From Ryuthela nishihirai (lineage: Eukaryota > Arthropoda > Arachnida > Araneae > Heptathelidae), in the NCBI GenBank assembly GCA_038380435.1, contig JAWZYU010000057.1, positions 558,001 through 622,000 on the forward strand: 64,000 bases of DNA. Direction: 5' to 3'. The translations under genes were made by a program, and so were the position numbers. The notes beneath the pieces were generated by a model. The model saw nothing but the letters and a program-made list of their open reading frames with translations. It was not told the origin of the DNA and searched no databases. Numbering within the stretch: the stretch's first letter is position 1; every line of letters begins with the position of its first letter. Shown here in pieces: positions 36,941-48,022 of the stretch.

Positions 36941-38172
36941 TAAGAGTGTAACGGCAAACCAATATCATGTAATACAGTGCGATGCTAAAGTCATACTAAT
37001 ACCCTTTCATTCAAAGAAAATGAAAAATTGTGAATGATCCGTCATAGAATTGAGATGCAAACCTGAATTACTCATAATAAATAGCTGCTTTTTAAATTCA
37101 TTTCGAACTCCGCATCTACAGAAACCTAAAGTAGAGTGACAAAAAAGGGTCCTTTGATTAAACAAAAATAAATGAACTTGTATTAATTTTTTTGAACTTT
37201 GCGCAGGTAGCTTTAATTACATATGAAAAAATCAATAAATATTAATAACAGCAGAAATAAGAATCGAGATTTGCTGTTTTCTTAAAAATCTGATCATGAA
37301 TAGATTAGGCTAATTATCTTTTCGTTCTTTGTAATAGAATACATAACAGAATCACATGCATTCAAATACATGAAACATAAAGAGATATTGAGACCGAAGT
37401 GTTGTTCATTATATAGTTCATATATATTCTACTTACAAAGAAATACGATCAATGTTCCATTTTGTAAACCTTTTTCAATTTCACGTTTTTCCTACCACTG
37501 TATTTAAAATCATATTCCAGTTCATCCTGTATCGCCAAAACCAAATATTGACTTCTTAATTTTATTTAATAATTACATACTAAGTGCTTACAATGCAATA
37601 ATAATTACACTAATAGTATTTCATATTGATTCTCAAGAAAATATTTATGAGATAAAACAAATTGAATTTTGAATTCGTATTGTTAACATTTATATCAATC
37701 GATCAATTATTCTCAGTTTACTTCTCCCCCTATCCTTTGTATAACATATTTTTTTATTATTGCAAAAATGACCGGAAATTATTGTATCAGTAGTAAGCTT
37801 ACACCGGACATGACGAAGAATATCAAAATTTGAAACATTTGAGAAATGATGACATGTGAAATTTTTTCAATCTAAAGGCAAAAATATCGATATTTGTAGA
37901 TAAGTCCAGATTTATAAAAAAAAAAAAATTGAGGGGGGGGAGGCAGACATTTGATTTAGAATACAGCAGAATTCCGTTTCACAGTTTATTTTTTAAAAAA
38001 ATATTGAAAAATGAATGATATATAAATAAATTTAATATTTTTTGCATCTATTACACTTTCTAGCATTCTGAAGAGAGAGTCCAGGTATGCCCATCGCCTT
38101 TTTGTAGAATTTTTTGCAGAAGTAACAATATTTGTCAAAGTCTCTTCCAATACGGAAACTCAAAGAAATAGC
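36941..38172. other. AT-rich region with an R2 fragment
   Basis: 36,955-37,010 matches 63,945-64,000 (ACAGTGCGATG, then ACTAATACCCTTTCA). 37,150-37,350 is a left-hand R2 fragment (GCAGGTAGCTTTAATTAC, then ATAGATTAGGCTAA). The rest shows no gene and includes A-rich and G-rich runs at about 37,915-37,945. Confidence 0.55.
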
Positions 38173-38545
38173 ATTGGATTGGATTGTTTTACGTCAGAGC
38201 GGCACTTTTTTGCACACCATGGGCTAAATGGCCAGGTCACATGGACCCCGAAGGCCCAGAGAAGGTTGGGGGAGGGGACCCACTGGAACAGCTGTTGGGA
38301 GACAGATGGCAGCCTCACGTCAAGGCCATCCAGCGTGTTCTTTAACGTGCACAGGGTATGGCTCTCCCGCACACGGGGCCACGGCTTAACGTCCCATCCG
38401 ACGGACGGCGGCCTTTCCAAGCCCATCGGTGTCCCTACTGACCGTGGACAGGGCGTGGAATTTTGCGGAGATAAATCTCAACGCTGACCCAGCTGGAACT
38501 ACAGATTACGAGCCTGGCGCGCTACCGACTGAGCCGCCCCGCCCC
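38173..38545 (-). mobile_element. SINE-A, full length with an 11-14 bp gap in the head
   Basis: Minus-strand copy ending GGATTGGATTG. Part of the box B region is deleted (AGCTGGAACTACAGATTACG lacks the GACTCGAACCTGGG piece), so this copy probably lost Pol III promoter activity. Confidence 0.92.
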
Positions 38546-39203
38546 ATTTCAGTGTGGGAGTATCTGCGCTATAATGAGTTACTCCATGAATAAATTCATG
38601 TTTTCAAGTCAAACGTTATTCTTCTCTACTCCAAGGAATGTAAATAAAGATATTTCAAAAACGAAAGGTAAAACGTTATATCTTTAGCATACAGTTTTTG
38701 CAATTCACAATATTAGATAGAAAGATACTCATTCAAATTCAATCTGTAGAGAAGTGAATAACGGTTGAAAGGGGGGGGGGGGGCAAGGCCTGGACAATGC
38801 AGTAACAGAAAACGTAATTTTAAAACAATATAACAGATTTGAAAATATTTAGTTTTCTTAAAATTCAACTGGTAGTTATTTTTTTATCACTGTGGTAATT
38901 AATTTTATAATTCTATCAAATGTTTTAACAAAAACAAAATAAATGAATTATATTATTTTAACTTGTTTTAACATAAACGGCTTTAACTTAAATTTTAACC
39001 CAACTGAAATACATATTCATTCAAAATTGGATTTCCTCCTTTTTTTTCCATCCTTTTGTTGAAGACTGTCCAGGCGCCATTAGGCAAAGAGACTGGATTT
39101 CGAATGAAGAACAAAATCAGGATTTGCTGCATTTTTAGAGTTCTTGCAAAATGTCTGAAATACACCTACGTTCATCAGGTGTTTGCCTCTGATACTAATA
39201 TTA
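38546..39203. other. AT-rich spacer
   Basis: A G run lies at about 38,771-38,783. Nothing else recognised. Confidence 0.5.
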
Positions 39204-39420
39204 AATAAAAATAAAATAATAATAAATACCCTCTCAAGCAGCTGCTTGCCACAGAGGTCTGACAGGAGCCTGTCAGTTTATATGCCACAGTAGGAGATCT
39301 GAGAGGATGGCAGGACCTCAGCAGAAAAACGACACACACATCCATGACTAATCCGGGGCTCGAACCCAGGTCCCTTAGATCAGTAGCTAAGCGTGCTAAC
39401 CACTCGGCCACGGGACGGCT
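39204..39420 (-). mobile_element. SINE-B with 11-bp target-site duplication
   Basis: Complete minus-strand copy from the AT tail to the head (CACTCGGCCACGGGACGGC). TACTAATATTA flanks it at 39,193-39,203 and 39,421-39,431, direct evidence of LINE-type insertion. Confidence 0.95.
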
Positions 39421-39439
39421 TACTAATATTAGCATTCTC

Positions 39440-39590
39440 AAAAAGGAGGATTTATTTGGAAAGAGCTCTTTCTAAGGTGTCATCCGTAAATTTCCCGATT
39501 CTCTTTTAGGTGAAATCCCCACACTTCCTCTTTTGCAACAACACGTAACTTATGGTCAGAATCCCCCCCCCCCCCGGCTTATATGTTTCT
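39440..39590 (+). repeat. R2 right-hand fragment
   Basis: Shares AGGTGTCATCCGTAAATTTC and the following CCGATTCTCTTTTAGGTGAA with 14,085-14,130 and 16,705-16,745. A C run follows. Confidence 0.65.
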
Positions 39591-39663
39591 TTTGTAAGGT
39601 TGTACACTTTTATTGCTCCAGTCAGGTTAGAAAGTGACTGCTGAGTTACCTAGAGTTAATTAG

Positions 39664-40476
39664 AAGTAGTGGCTCAGAGGTTAGAGCCCCGGATCAAAGG
39701 ACCCAAGTTCGATCCTCGTATCAGAGAAACAATTTTGAGCATAGGATCAAAGTGACCAGTTTCAGCCCAGGATCAAAGTCATAAGTTTGATTCTCGGATC
39801 AAAGTGACCAGCTTGAGCCCAAAATCAAAGGACCGAAGTTCGATCCTCGGATCAAAAGGAACAGTTTGAGCCCAGGATCGAAAAGGACCCAAGTTTGGTT
39901 CTCGGATCAAAGGGACAAATTTGAGCCCAGGAACAAAAAGTACCCAAATTCGATCCTCGATTGACCAGGGACCCGTTTGACCAGTTTGATAAAAAAAAAA
40001 ACGACCAGTTTGAGACCAAAATGAAAAGAAAACGGTTTGAAAAAAAAAAGGACCGGTTTGAGACCAAAATCAAATTACCCATGTTCGATCCTCGGATCAA
40101 AGGGACCAGTTTGAGTCCAAAACCAAATGACCCAAGTTCAATCCTCGGATCAAAGGGACCAGTTTGAGTCTAGGATCAAAGGGACCAGTTTGAGTCCAGG
40201 ATCGAAGGACCCAAGTTCGATCCTCGGATCAAAGGAACCAGTTTGAGTCCAGGATCAAAGGACCCAAGTTCGATCCTCGGATCAAAGGGACCAGTTTGAG
40301 CCCAAAACCAAATGACCCAAGTTCAATCCTCGGATCAAAGGGACCAGTTTGAGTCCAGGATCAAAGGGACCAGTTTGAGTCCAGGATCAAAGGACCCAAG
40401 TTCGATCCTCGGATCAAAGGGACCAGTTTGAGTCCAGGATCAAAGGACCCAAGTTCGATCCTCGGATCAAAGGTTC
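39664..40476 (+). repeat. 53-bp minisatellite built from a tRNA-like sequence
   Basis: The first unit (39,670-39,722) looks tRNA-derived: TGGCTCAGAGGTTAGAGC (box A-like) and GTTCGATCC (T-loop/box B core, 39,707-39,715). From there, about 53-bp units made of two related halves (GGACCAGTTTGAGTCCAGGA and GGACCCAAGTTCGATCCTCG) repeat to 40,476. The GTTCGATCC core or a one-base variant occurs about twelve times. A short degenerate A-rich segment (39,985-40,060) interrupts it. Confidence 0.85.
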
Positions 40477-40865
40477 CTATCGCATACCCTAACTCTCTTG
40501 TGGTCAATTGATGTACATTTTCCTGCCCTTCAGAGGTAAGGGTAGGGGACGTTCAACACTTAAAACTTTTAATAAGGTTCGAGGATTATTTAATTCTGTG
40601 CCAGTACCTTTGAGTGTTGATTCCGTTGATAGTTCGCAAAATATTACGCAACCTTTGAGAGGAATTTTATCCCGATGCGATGAATTCGCCGTTGACCGAC
40701 GGATAAACAGAAGACACTTGTTGCAAACATGAGCTTTATTATATCCTTGTCATAAATGTTGCTTTCCTGTTGCTGGGATACATCTCAGGAGGTTGTTATC
40801 GCTTCTAGTGATTCGTTATCTTTTAGTCACAGACTTTTAACTCGTATGGTCACACCGACCTTTGA
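40477..40865. other. Unrecognised region with short frames
   Basis: The plus frame 40,508-40,732 (74 codons, start MMYIFLPFRGKG) has no recognisable domain. The region could be part of a disrupted coding sequence, but there is no supporting motif. Confidence 0.3.
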
Positions 40866-40869
40866 TATA

Positions 40870-41460
40870 CAGGGTGAATCTCAAAAAGTGGGCAAAACTT
40901 TACGAGGTGGTAGAACGCAGCTATACGAGCAATATTCGTCATAGAATGTATGGGCGGAACGCAAACGGCGAGCCGCTAGGTGGCGTTGGAAATGGTGTAA
41001 AAGGGTCGGTCCTCGCACCCAACGGCATTTCTACCGTGGATTGCCGAGAGGATGGCTGGTTATACTAACCACGAAATGGCGGATATGCACTTTGTGTACG
41101 GTGCGGCGGACGGGAATGCAAGTGAGGCACGGAGACGTTACCGCGACCGGTTTCGATGAGATGCACTCCAGATCAGATGCGTCGGTCCCTATACCCAGGT
41201 GTGAAGCCTGCATTACAGCTGGTGGCAGCTCTTTTGAGCAATTTCTTTGAGCATGTACCTCAATTACATTCCTGTTAATAAAATGTTTTCTGAAGTATCT
41301 CCTCTCCTTCTTGTGTTCATTCTTTAAATGTGACAGTGGAAAACTACCTTTTAACTTCTCACCGCTTGCGTTCCGCCCATACATTCTATGACGAATATTG
41401 CTCGTATAGCTGCGTTCTACCACCCCGTAAAGTTTTGCCCACTTTTTCAGATTCACCCTG
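40870..41460 (+). mobile_element. Internally deleted mariner-type element with about 100-bp TIRs
   Basis: The left end CAGGGTGAATCTCAAAAAGT is the near-exact complement of the right end ACTTTTTCAGATTCACCCTG. Pairing continues for about 100 bp (to GGGCGGAACGCAA), and both ends are flanked by TATA. The 591-bp interior keeps a transposase start and end but not the catalytic core (41,052-41,250), so it is a non-autonomous deletion derivative. Confidence 0.88.
41052..41250 (+). pseudogene. Transposase remnant: N-terminal and C-terminal ends fused by deletion
   Basis: From the ATG at 41,052 the frame reads MAGYTNHEMADMHFVYGAA, then GNASEARRRYRDRF. This is the DUF4817-type helix-turn-helix start found in arthropod mariner-superfamily transposases. 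It stops at 41,157. In the next frame the sequence ends RCEACITAGGSSFEQFL and stop (41,248-41,250), resembling the C-terminus of the same protein class and of the pseudogene ending at 46,168 in this window. The catalytic Asp blocks are all missing. Length here is about 65 codons against several hundred normally. Confidence 0.7.
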
Positions 41461-41464
41461 TATA

Positions 41465-41887
41465 TCTGGTCACACAGACCTCTGGTTCTTCTAAGTCACG
41501 CAGACTATATTTAGGGTTCAATCCATCTAACCCTACCCTGAGACCTACAGTATCTCAGGCTCCCGAGAAAACGCATCTTTTAAACGCACTTTTCAAGCAC
41601 CCGAGAAGACGCACGTTGACGTCCGATACAGGTCTCATCTATTCACGTCGTTTCACCCTGACCTAAAACCCGCTCATGCCTCAAGGTCAACAAGGTCTCA
41701 AGGTGTTAACAGGGCTCGCGCATCACCCATAAACTGCCAAAAAGTGTCGTCCAGTGAGCCGACACTGTGACCAACACTTGCACGTGCACAAGAATAGGTG
41801 AGGAAGGGGGCCTCATTAATGCCGCCCCCGCAATGACAGCGGCTTCTCTTTCTATCATTATAGACAGAAGATCACCTCCTAAGTTCT
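41465..41887. other. Unrecognised moderately GC-rich stretch
   Basis: The frame through 41,666 has no known motif. TGGTCACACAGACCT at 41,467 repeats TGGTCACACCGACCT at 40,848, on the other side of the TIR element. This may be a duplication linked to its insertion or chance. Confidence 0.35.
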
Positions 41888-41899
41888 CACACTTTCAAT

Positions 41900-42267
41900 G
41901 GGGCGGGGGTGGCTCAGTCGGTAGCGCGCCAGACTCGCAATCTGTAGTTCCCATGTTCGGGTCCGACCTGGATCTCCGCAAAATTCTCGGCCCTGCCCAC
42001 AGGCAGTAGGGGAAGCCGATGGCCTTGGGAAGGCCGCCGTCCATCAGATGGGACGTTAAGCCGTGATCCGTGTGCGGGAGAGTCATACCCTGTGCACGTT
42101 AAAGAACACGCTGCATGGCCTTGACGGGAGCTACCATCTGTCTCCCAACAGCTCTTCCAGTGGGTCCCCTTCCCCAACATTCTCCGACCCCTTCGTGGTC
42201 GACGTGACCTGGCTATTTAGCCCATGGTGTGCAAAAAGTGCCGCTCAGAGGTAAAACAACCCAACAA
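41900..42267 (+). mobile_element. SINE-A with 12-bp target-site duplication
   Basis: The copy starts GGGCGGGGGTGGCTCAG and ends AAAACAACCCAACAA. CACACTTTCAAT flanks it at 41,888-41,899 and 42,268-42,279. It lacks about 14 bp after box B compared with other copies. Confidence 0.95.
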
Positions 42268-42289
42268 CACACTTTCAATTCCCTTCCTG

Positions 42290-44150
42290 CACTACCAGAT
42301 AGTTGAATGTCTAATAGTAGTTCGGAGATTCTGTATATAGAAGAAAGAGATTAATCGTAATCTGTGAGTGTTGGTAGTAAGAAGTGTTCGGAGATACTTT
42401 TAGTTTGTGTTATGTTCAGTGATCAGTTTTGAATGTTCAACTAATAAGAAAGGTTTTAGTTTCAAGTAAAATAGCAATTTATCTGTATCGCAGGGGGGGG
42501 GGGGGGCTCAGTCGGTAGCGCGCCAGGCTCGTAATCTGTAGTTCCCAGGTTCGAGTCCCAGCTGGGTCAGCGTTGAGATTTAACTCCGCAAAATTTCCCC
42601 GCCTTGCCCACGGTCAGTAGGGGATACCGATGGGCTTGGAAAGGCCGCCGTCCGTCGGATGGGACGTTAAGCTGTGGCCCCGTGTGCGGGAGAGCCATAC
42701 CCTGTGCACGTTAAAGAACACGCTGGATGACCTTGATGGGAGGCCACCATCATGGCCGTTTAGCCCATGGTGTGCAAAAAAGTGCCGCTCAGAGGTAAAA
42801 CAACCCAACCCAACAACGGTAGGCTACCATCTGTCTCCCAACAGCTGTTCCAGTGGGTCCCCTCCTCCAACCTTCTCTGAGTCTTCGGGGTCCTTGTGGC
42901 CTAGCCGTTTAGCCCATGGTGTGCAAAAAAGTGCCGCTCAGAGGTAAAACAACCCAACCCAACAACGGTAGGCTACCATCTGTCTCCCAACAGCTGTTCC
43001 AGTGGGTCCCCTCCCCCAACCTTCTCTGAGCCTTCGGGGTCCTTGTGGCCTGGCCATTTAGCCCATGGTGTGCAAAAAACTGCAGCTCAGAGGTAAAACA
43101 ATCCAATCCAATCTGTATCGCAGCTAAATGCGCATTGTTTGAAAGAATATCTGGCAATTATGATAATTGGGATCATTTTATACTGACTGAGAGCATATTG
43201 TTGTTTTGTGTGATTAGTGAAGAAATTGTTTATGATTTATGCAATTTTGTTGCCTTAGTTAATAAATCAATTCATTTATAGTTTTTTATTTATTTGGAAT
43301 TCACGTTCCGTTGCAAAATATCCAAATAGAATTGAAAATCGGTAAAAATACTTTCTTCATACATTGTGTTTTTGAATACGTGTCATATCAGTCATAAATT
43401 CTATTACGTGGCATCGAAAAATAATTCGGCTAAACTATTCGTGATGAGACTTCAATATTTGTGTAAAAACATATGAAACAAAAAAGGACAAAAATAGAAA
43501 TGTCGATTGTTGCTTTTGTGTTATTAAGTTTGTTAGCTTTTAATAGCTAACTCAAACTACCAGTATAGAATTTAGTTATACAGATAGAAATATTATTATT
43601 TTCGTTTAATCTAGGTACACTTCTTCTCACCTTTAGGTTCGGGAATGGTTTCTGCTGAAGCGGAGATTAAAATAAAATTTTAAATGAAGAACTCTGACTG
43701 TTCAATGAAATTGTCAGTAAATGAAAACTAATTTTCTGATAATCTAGTAAAAACATTTTCCAGTTACAAATTTCGATTCTTAGTCAAATGATACATCTAT
43801 TCCGGCAAGTATTTCACAGCAGACTTTCCTATATATAATTATTATTCCCTCTTTCTATCATTCGATGCACCTAATTTAAAAAAATCATTAGTACCATGCT
43901 CCTATATTTCGAATGTTGCGCAAAACGATAACGTACGAACTTGTTTACTGTGAGGGTGAAGTTGCCATTCAACAAAAACCAATCTTCACATAATCGGTTA
44001 AAAATTCATTTCAATTTACAGTTTGATTTCACGACGTGGCCACCAGACTGCTTTAAAAAGTTAGTCTATTATTATGGTAAATAAGGTAAAATTATCTGAA
44101 ATATAATTTATCGTAAATATACCTGAAATTTATAATCTTTAGTTTTTCCG
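42290..44150 (+). repeat. R1 repeat interrupted by a SINE-A
   Basis: Collinear with 4,175-5,320. The SINE-A at 42,494-43,110 splits it, and removing that insertion restores continuity with the other R1 copies at ATCTGTATCGCAG. Confidence 0.85.
42494..43110 (+). mobile_element. SINE-A with three tail modules and 13-bp target-site duplication
   Basis: ATCTGTATCGCAG flanks it at 42,481-42,493 and 43,111-43,123. The head starts in a G run followed by CTCAGTCGGTAGCGCGCC. The first tail is internally shortened and ends AACAACCCAACCC at about 42,815. Two further 3' modules, starting ACGGTAGGCTACCATC, follow in tandem (about 42,822 and 42,964). Confidence 0.95.
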
Positions 44151-44399
44151 TTATGGTTATCGATTTAATACATAGCTCTAATTCTTTCACTGTTACTAAT
44201 ATTTGCTAATAAAAATAAAAAACAATAAATATTTATAAAATATCAATAAATAAATTTTAATATGTTAAATTTCGTATACCGTTTCACTGGCAGCTACCGT
44301 CAATTTTTTTTTATTCCGATATTATTTCTTCGCTGAAAGTAGCTGCTTTTGATTCTAGATGCTTTACGCAGCATCTTGGGTATTAGGTGCGGTTCAAAT
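44151..44399. other. AT-rich spacer
   Basis: No feature recognised. Confidence 0.5.
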
Positions 44400-44693
44400 G
44401 ATGAGGTTAGGCAAAGGAGTCTGCAACCTCCTTTAAGCAGCATATTCTGCAGAGAGACTCTGTTGAATTGGCCATGTTGCCCGTATGGATAATTATAAAT
44501 TGGCGAATAGGGTTATGAACAGTGTGCCTAAAGGCCTCAGAAAGAGGGGGGAGACCTAGTATACGGTGGGCAGACAATGTCAAACAGGACCTTGTTAGAA
44601 TTGGGTGCAGTGGCAGGATGCAGCAGATGTACATACTCATGGCAGACATGTTTGGAGAATTTAATTGCATGGTCTGGTTGGACCTCCGTAGCC

Positions 44694-45083
44694 TGGGGCA
44701 GGAGTGGCTCAGTCGGTAGCGCGCCAGGCTCGTAATCTATAGTTCCCAGGTTCGAGTCCCAGCTGGGTCAGCGTTGAGATTTATCTCCGCAAAAATTCCC
44801 CACTCTGCCCACGGTCAGTAGGGGACACCGATGGGCTTGGAAAGGCCGCCGTCAGTCGGATGGGACGTTAAGCCGTGGCCCCGTGTGCGGGAGAGCATAC
44901 CCTGTGCACGTTAAAGAACACGCTGGATGGCCTTGACGGGAGGTTACCATCTGTCTCCCAACAGCTGTTCCAGTGGGTCCCCTCTCCCAACCTTCTCTGA
45001 CCCTTCGGGGTCCACGTGACCTGGCCATTTATCCCATGGTGTGCAAAAAAGTGCCGCTCCGAGGTAAAACAACCAACCAACCA
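44694..45083 (+). mobile_element. SINE-A, full length, 12-bp target-site duplication
   Basis: A near-consensus copy. ACCTCCGTAGCC flanks it at 44,682-44,693 and 45,084-45,095. The tail is GTAAAACAACCAACCAACCA, closely resembling the 3' end of the intact LINE at 61.7 kb. The tRNA-like head has CTCGTAA at the anticodon-loop position, i.e. anticodon CGT if folded as a tRNA. Confidence 0.97.
44705..44759 (+). promoter_or_regulatory. Pol III internal promoter (box A and box B) of SINE-A
   Basis: Box A TGGCTCAGTCGG (44,705-44,716) and box B GGTTCGAGTCC (44,749-44,759) fit the tRNA-type consensus. The same pair is visible in most full-length SINE-A copies. Confidence 0.85.
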
Positions 45084-45121
45084 ACCTCCGTAGCCCATGG
45101 CTGCTTCAGGATGATGATGAT

Positions 45122-46167
45122 GTTTTCTGTAATATAATTTTGGCTTCTCTTAGTCATAATGACACAACAATTAGTTCTGTGTGTAAACGTTCCCTCCCGT
45201 CCCTCGTGGCGGTAGCTCTCTTTTCATCCCTCCCTCCTTCCCTTCCATGCGCTCTCCGTAATATTAATTCCTCTCTTAACCGTTTCACGACTAAGGGAAA
45301 CATTTTGCCCATTTTGAAATTGGTGATTGTCGTATTTAATTATACCTTATCTGCATTTTTTATACAGAATGTCAAAATAGAACGTATGCCGAAAGCAATT
45401 ACGTAAACGGGAACGTTTAGAAAACAAAAACAGAACTGTCAGGACGCATATGTACTATGTGCAATGTCCATCTTTGCCTCACTACCAAAAGAAATTGCTT
45501 CGCAGAATATCATAATTAGCACATCATTTTGTATAGTAATTTTATTTCATAATTTTGTATTATTTTAGTTAACATTTTGTTCTAATAAACCAATAAATAA
45601 AAGACATTGCATACTAAGCCTAACTATAATTTGTGTTACCTTTAGAGTCCATTGGGAAAAATATTTCCCATAAAATTCCAAAAAAACTACACATTGTTAT
45701 GAATTTTTCTTATGATTTTTATTTATTTTACGTCTAAACAAACTAAAATAAACAGTTACACACTAATATTTACTCTTAGAAACCTTATGGTCCTGAAAGG
45801 GTTAACTCTTGCCTCTTCTGCTCGTTCGCCACGCGTCTTCCTAAAGGTCCCAAATTTTTGACAGTTCACGTGAAACAACTTCCGATATTGGGGTGATCGC
45901 TTTACAGCTTCAAGGAATAATTTCTTGCTCTCTGGAAGAGCGGAAAAGGAATTTCCATTTTTTTATAAGTTCAGAAAGCTGCTCGGGTGGGTATTTAACA
46001 CTGGAACTCAGGGAAAAAATATTTTAAAAAATTCCAAATGATGAAGATGGTCGTGGAGAATAATTACAGAATGTTTCAAAAAGGACGCAAACCTCTATTG
46101 TATTTTTCGTTTAAATTTGACGAAAGTCACAAATTTCAAAAGATGCAAATTAGACATATATCTACCT
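45122..46167. other. Region without recognised gene
   Basis: The plus frames 45,140-45,406 and 46,038-46,229 are unremarkable and match no motif. AT-rich. Confidence 0.5.
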
Positions 46168-46524
46168 TTACAGCAAATGTTGAAAGTGAATTCCTGCAAC
46201 CTGGATGCAGGTTCGCACCCGTTTCATGATATTTTCAGAAATATTTCGTAATGTTTGTTTTCTCATGTTTAAAATCTCTCTTTCAATGTTAGCCTTCAAG
46301 TCTTCAAATGTATGAGGATTGTTTTGGAACACTACACATTTTGAGATATCTGCAAAGGAAAAAATCTAGAGGAGTAAAATCTGGGGATCTTGGGGGCCTT
46401 AAATTTTTTGAAATCAAATGATCGCCAAAATATTCCTGCAACATGACCATTGTGTCATTTACAGTATGGGGGATAGCGCCATCTTGTTGAAACCAACACT
46501 CTCGTTCATTCACATTCAATAGTG

Positions 46525-47081
46525 GGGGCGGGTGTGGCTCAGTCGGTAGCGCGTCAGATTCGTAATCTGTAGTACCCAGGTTCGAGTCACAGCTGGGTCA
46601 GCGTTGAGATTTATCTCCGCAAAATTCCCCGCGCTTTCCACGGTCAATAGGGGACACCGATGGGCTTGGAAAGGCCGCCGTCCGTCGGATGGGACGTTAA
46701 GCCGTGGCCCCGTGTGCGGGAGAGCCATACCCTATGCACGTTAAAGAACAGGCTGGATGGCCTTGACGGGAGGCTACCATCTGTCTCTCAACAGCTGTTC
46801 CAGTGGGTATCCTCCCCCAACCTTTTCTGAGCCTTCGGGGTCCATATGACCTGGCCATTTAGCCCATGGTGTGCAAAAAAGTGCCGCTCAGAGGTAAAAC
46901 AACCCAACGTTAAAGAACACGCTGGATGGCCTTGACGGGAGGCTACCATCTGTCTCCCAACAGCTGTTCCAGTGGGTCCCCTCTCCCAACCTTCTCTGAG
47001 CCTTCGGGGTCCATGTGACCTGGCCATTTAGCCCATTGTGTGCAAAAAAGTGCCGCTCAGAGGTAAAACAACCCAACAACA
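46525..47081 (+). mobile_element. SINE-A with two tail modules, 12-bp target-site duplication
   Basis: Inserted antisense in the transposase. CATTCAATAGTG (46,513-46,524) and CATCCAATAGTG (47,082-47,093) flank it with one mismatch. The 3' module restarts at about 46,908, after AAAACAACCCA, with ACGTTAAAGAACACGC. Confidence 0.95.
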
Positions 47082-47176
47082 CATCCAATAGTGCTATAAA
47101 CTGTCGGATGAGGTCACGACAAACTTCACCAGTTACAGTTGAGTCAAAAAATAAAGGCCCTATCATAAGACGATGG

Positions 47177-47390
47177 CCGTCCCATGGCCGAGTGGTTAGC
47201 GTGCTTGGCTACTGATCTAAGGGACCTGGGTTCGAGCCCCGGGTAAGGCACGGATGTATGTATCGTTTTTCTGCTGAGGTCCTGCCATCCTCTCAGATCT
47301 TCTACAATGGCATATAAACTGACAGGCTCCTGTCAGACCTCTGTGGCAAGCAGCTGCTTGAGGGGGTATTTATTTTATTTATTTACATAC
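47177..47390 (+). mobile_element. SINE-B, full length, short target-site duplication
   Basis: GACGATGG occurs at 47,169-47,176 and 47,391-47,398. The copy runs from CCGTCCCATGGCCGAGTGG to TATTTATTTTATTTATTT and is nearly consensus. Confidence 0.93.
47185..47239 (+). promoter_or_regulatory. Pol III internal promoter of SINE-B
   Basis: Box A TGGCCGAGTGG (47,185-47,195) and box B GGTTCGAGCCC (47,229-47,239), as in tRNA genes. A near-identical pair is present in the copies at 35.3 and 35.5 kb. Confidence 0.85.
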
Positions 47391-47590
47391 GACGATGGGA
47401 AATTGCACACCAAACACCAATTTTCCTTTCGTATAATGGTAGTTCGTCAAAATTGAGAGGATTTTCAGTGCTGCATATTCGATTGTTTTGACTGTTCACA
47501 TACCCATCCAAGTGAAACCAAGCCTCGTCACTGAAATAAACACGGTCCAACACCTCAATTCCATTTTCATGAACAGAAGAACGAACCCAA

Positions 47591-48022
47591 AGACAGTACC
47601 GTAAATGTTTTTCATGTTTTTTTCAGCCAGACGATTTTCACACTCCAATTTCCCGAATTAAAAACATTCACAAACAAAAGAAAAGTCAGTCCGAAAAGAG
47701 GAAAGACATTCAAAACATTTCCTCTCTCTGTTAAACGAAAGAATTGAGATACCTAAATCAAAGATCAAAGGTCATACAGTGACAGCAGCATTCCCAGGCC
47801 GGGGGACGCCAGTAGCCAAATGATTGAAATGTGTGAATAAATGACGGTAGAACCGTAATAGAAGTTGAAAGGAGTGGGGGGGTGATGTGGGGGCGGAAGA
47901 GTGGGAAGGGGAGAAGTAAGAGAAAAGTAAGTAATAAGTAAGGAATAAATTAAAGTTCGATTCCAGATGGGGTCAGTACAAGTGGCGCCATCTGGCTTCG
48001 ATCCCTTTTTTAATCCTGATTA
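47591..48022. other. Spacer and probable LINE 3' UTR
   Basis: 47,860-47,960 is purine-rich on the plus strand. The part next to 48,023 is probably the 3' UTR of the minus-strand LINE fragment. No gene. Confidence 0.4.

Larger units (their letters stand above)
44400..45121 (+). pseudogene. RTE-like LINE 3' end, split by SINE-A
   Basis: The plus strand reads GHVARMDNYKLANRVMNSV, then after a one-base shift KASERGGRPSIRWADNVKQD. This is the C-terminal block of RTE/craft-type reverse transcriptases (GHVxRM ... GRPxxRW.D.VKxDL). After the SINE insertion (44,694-45,083) the element resumes and ends with ATGATGATGATG, a short-repeat 3' end typical of RTE elements. The catalytic RT domain is absent. 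A sister fragment is at 3,650-3,890. Confidence 0.7.
46168..47590 (-). pseudogene. Mariner-superfamily transposase, split by two SINEs
   Basis: Read on the minus strand and skipping the SINEs, the order is VYFSDEAWFHLDGYVNSQN (first catalytic Asp), KIGVWCAIS, GPLFFDSTVTGEV, RDLIRQFIALL, then CWFQQDGAIPHTVNDTM (second Asp), FGDHLISKNL, PPRSPDFTPLDFFLCRYLK (third Asp region) and a C-terminus ending HFQHLL and stop at 46,168-46,170. This is an IS630/Tc1-mariner DDE transposase of the arthropod type. A SINE-A (46,525-47,081), a SINE-B (47,177-47,390) and a frameshift near 46,320 inactivate it. The N-terminal part upstream of about 47,590 is not clear. Confidence 0.88.

Noticed and set aside
44694..44770. 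tRNA gene (CGT anticodon)
   Set aside because: Box A and box B are good, but the acceptor stem does not close and the sequence continues into a repeated SINE body. It is a SINE head, not a tRNA.
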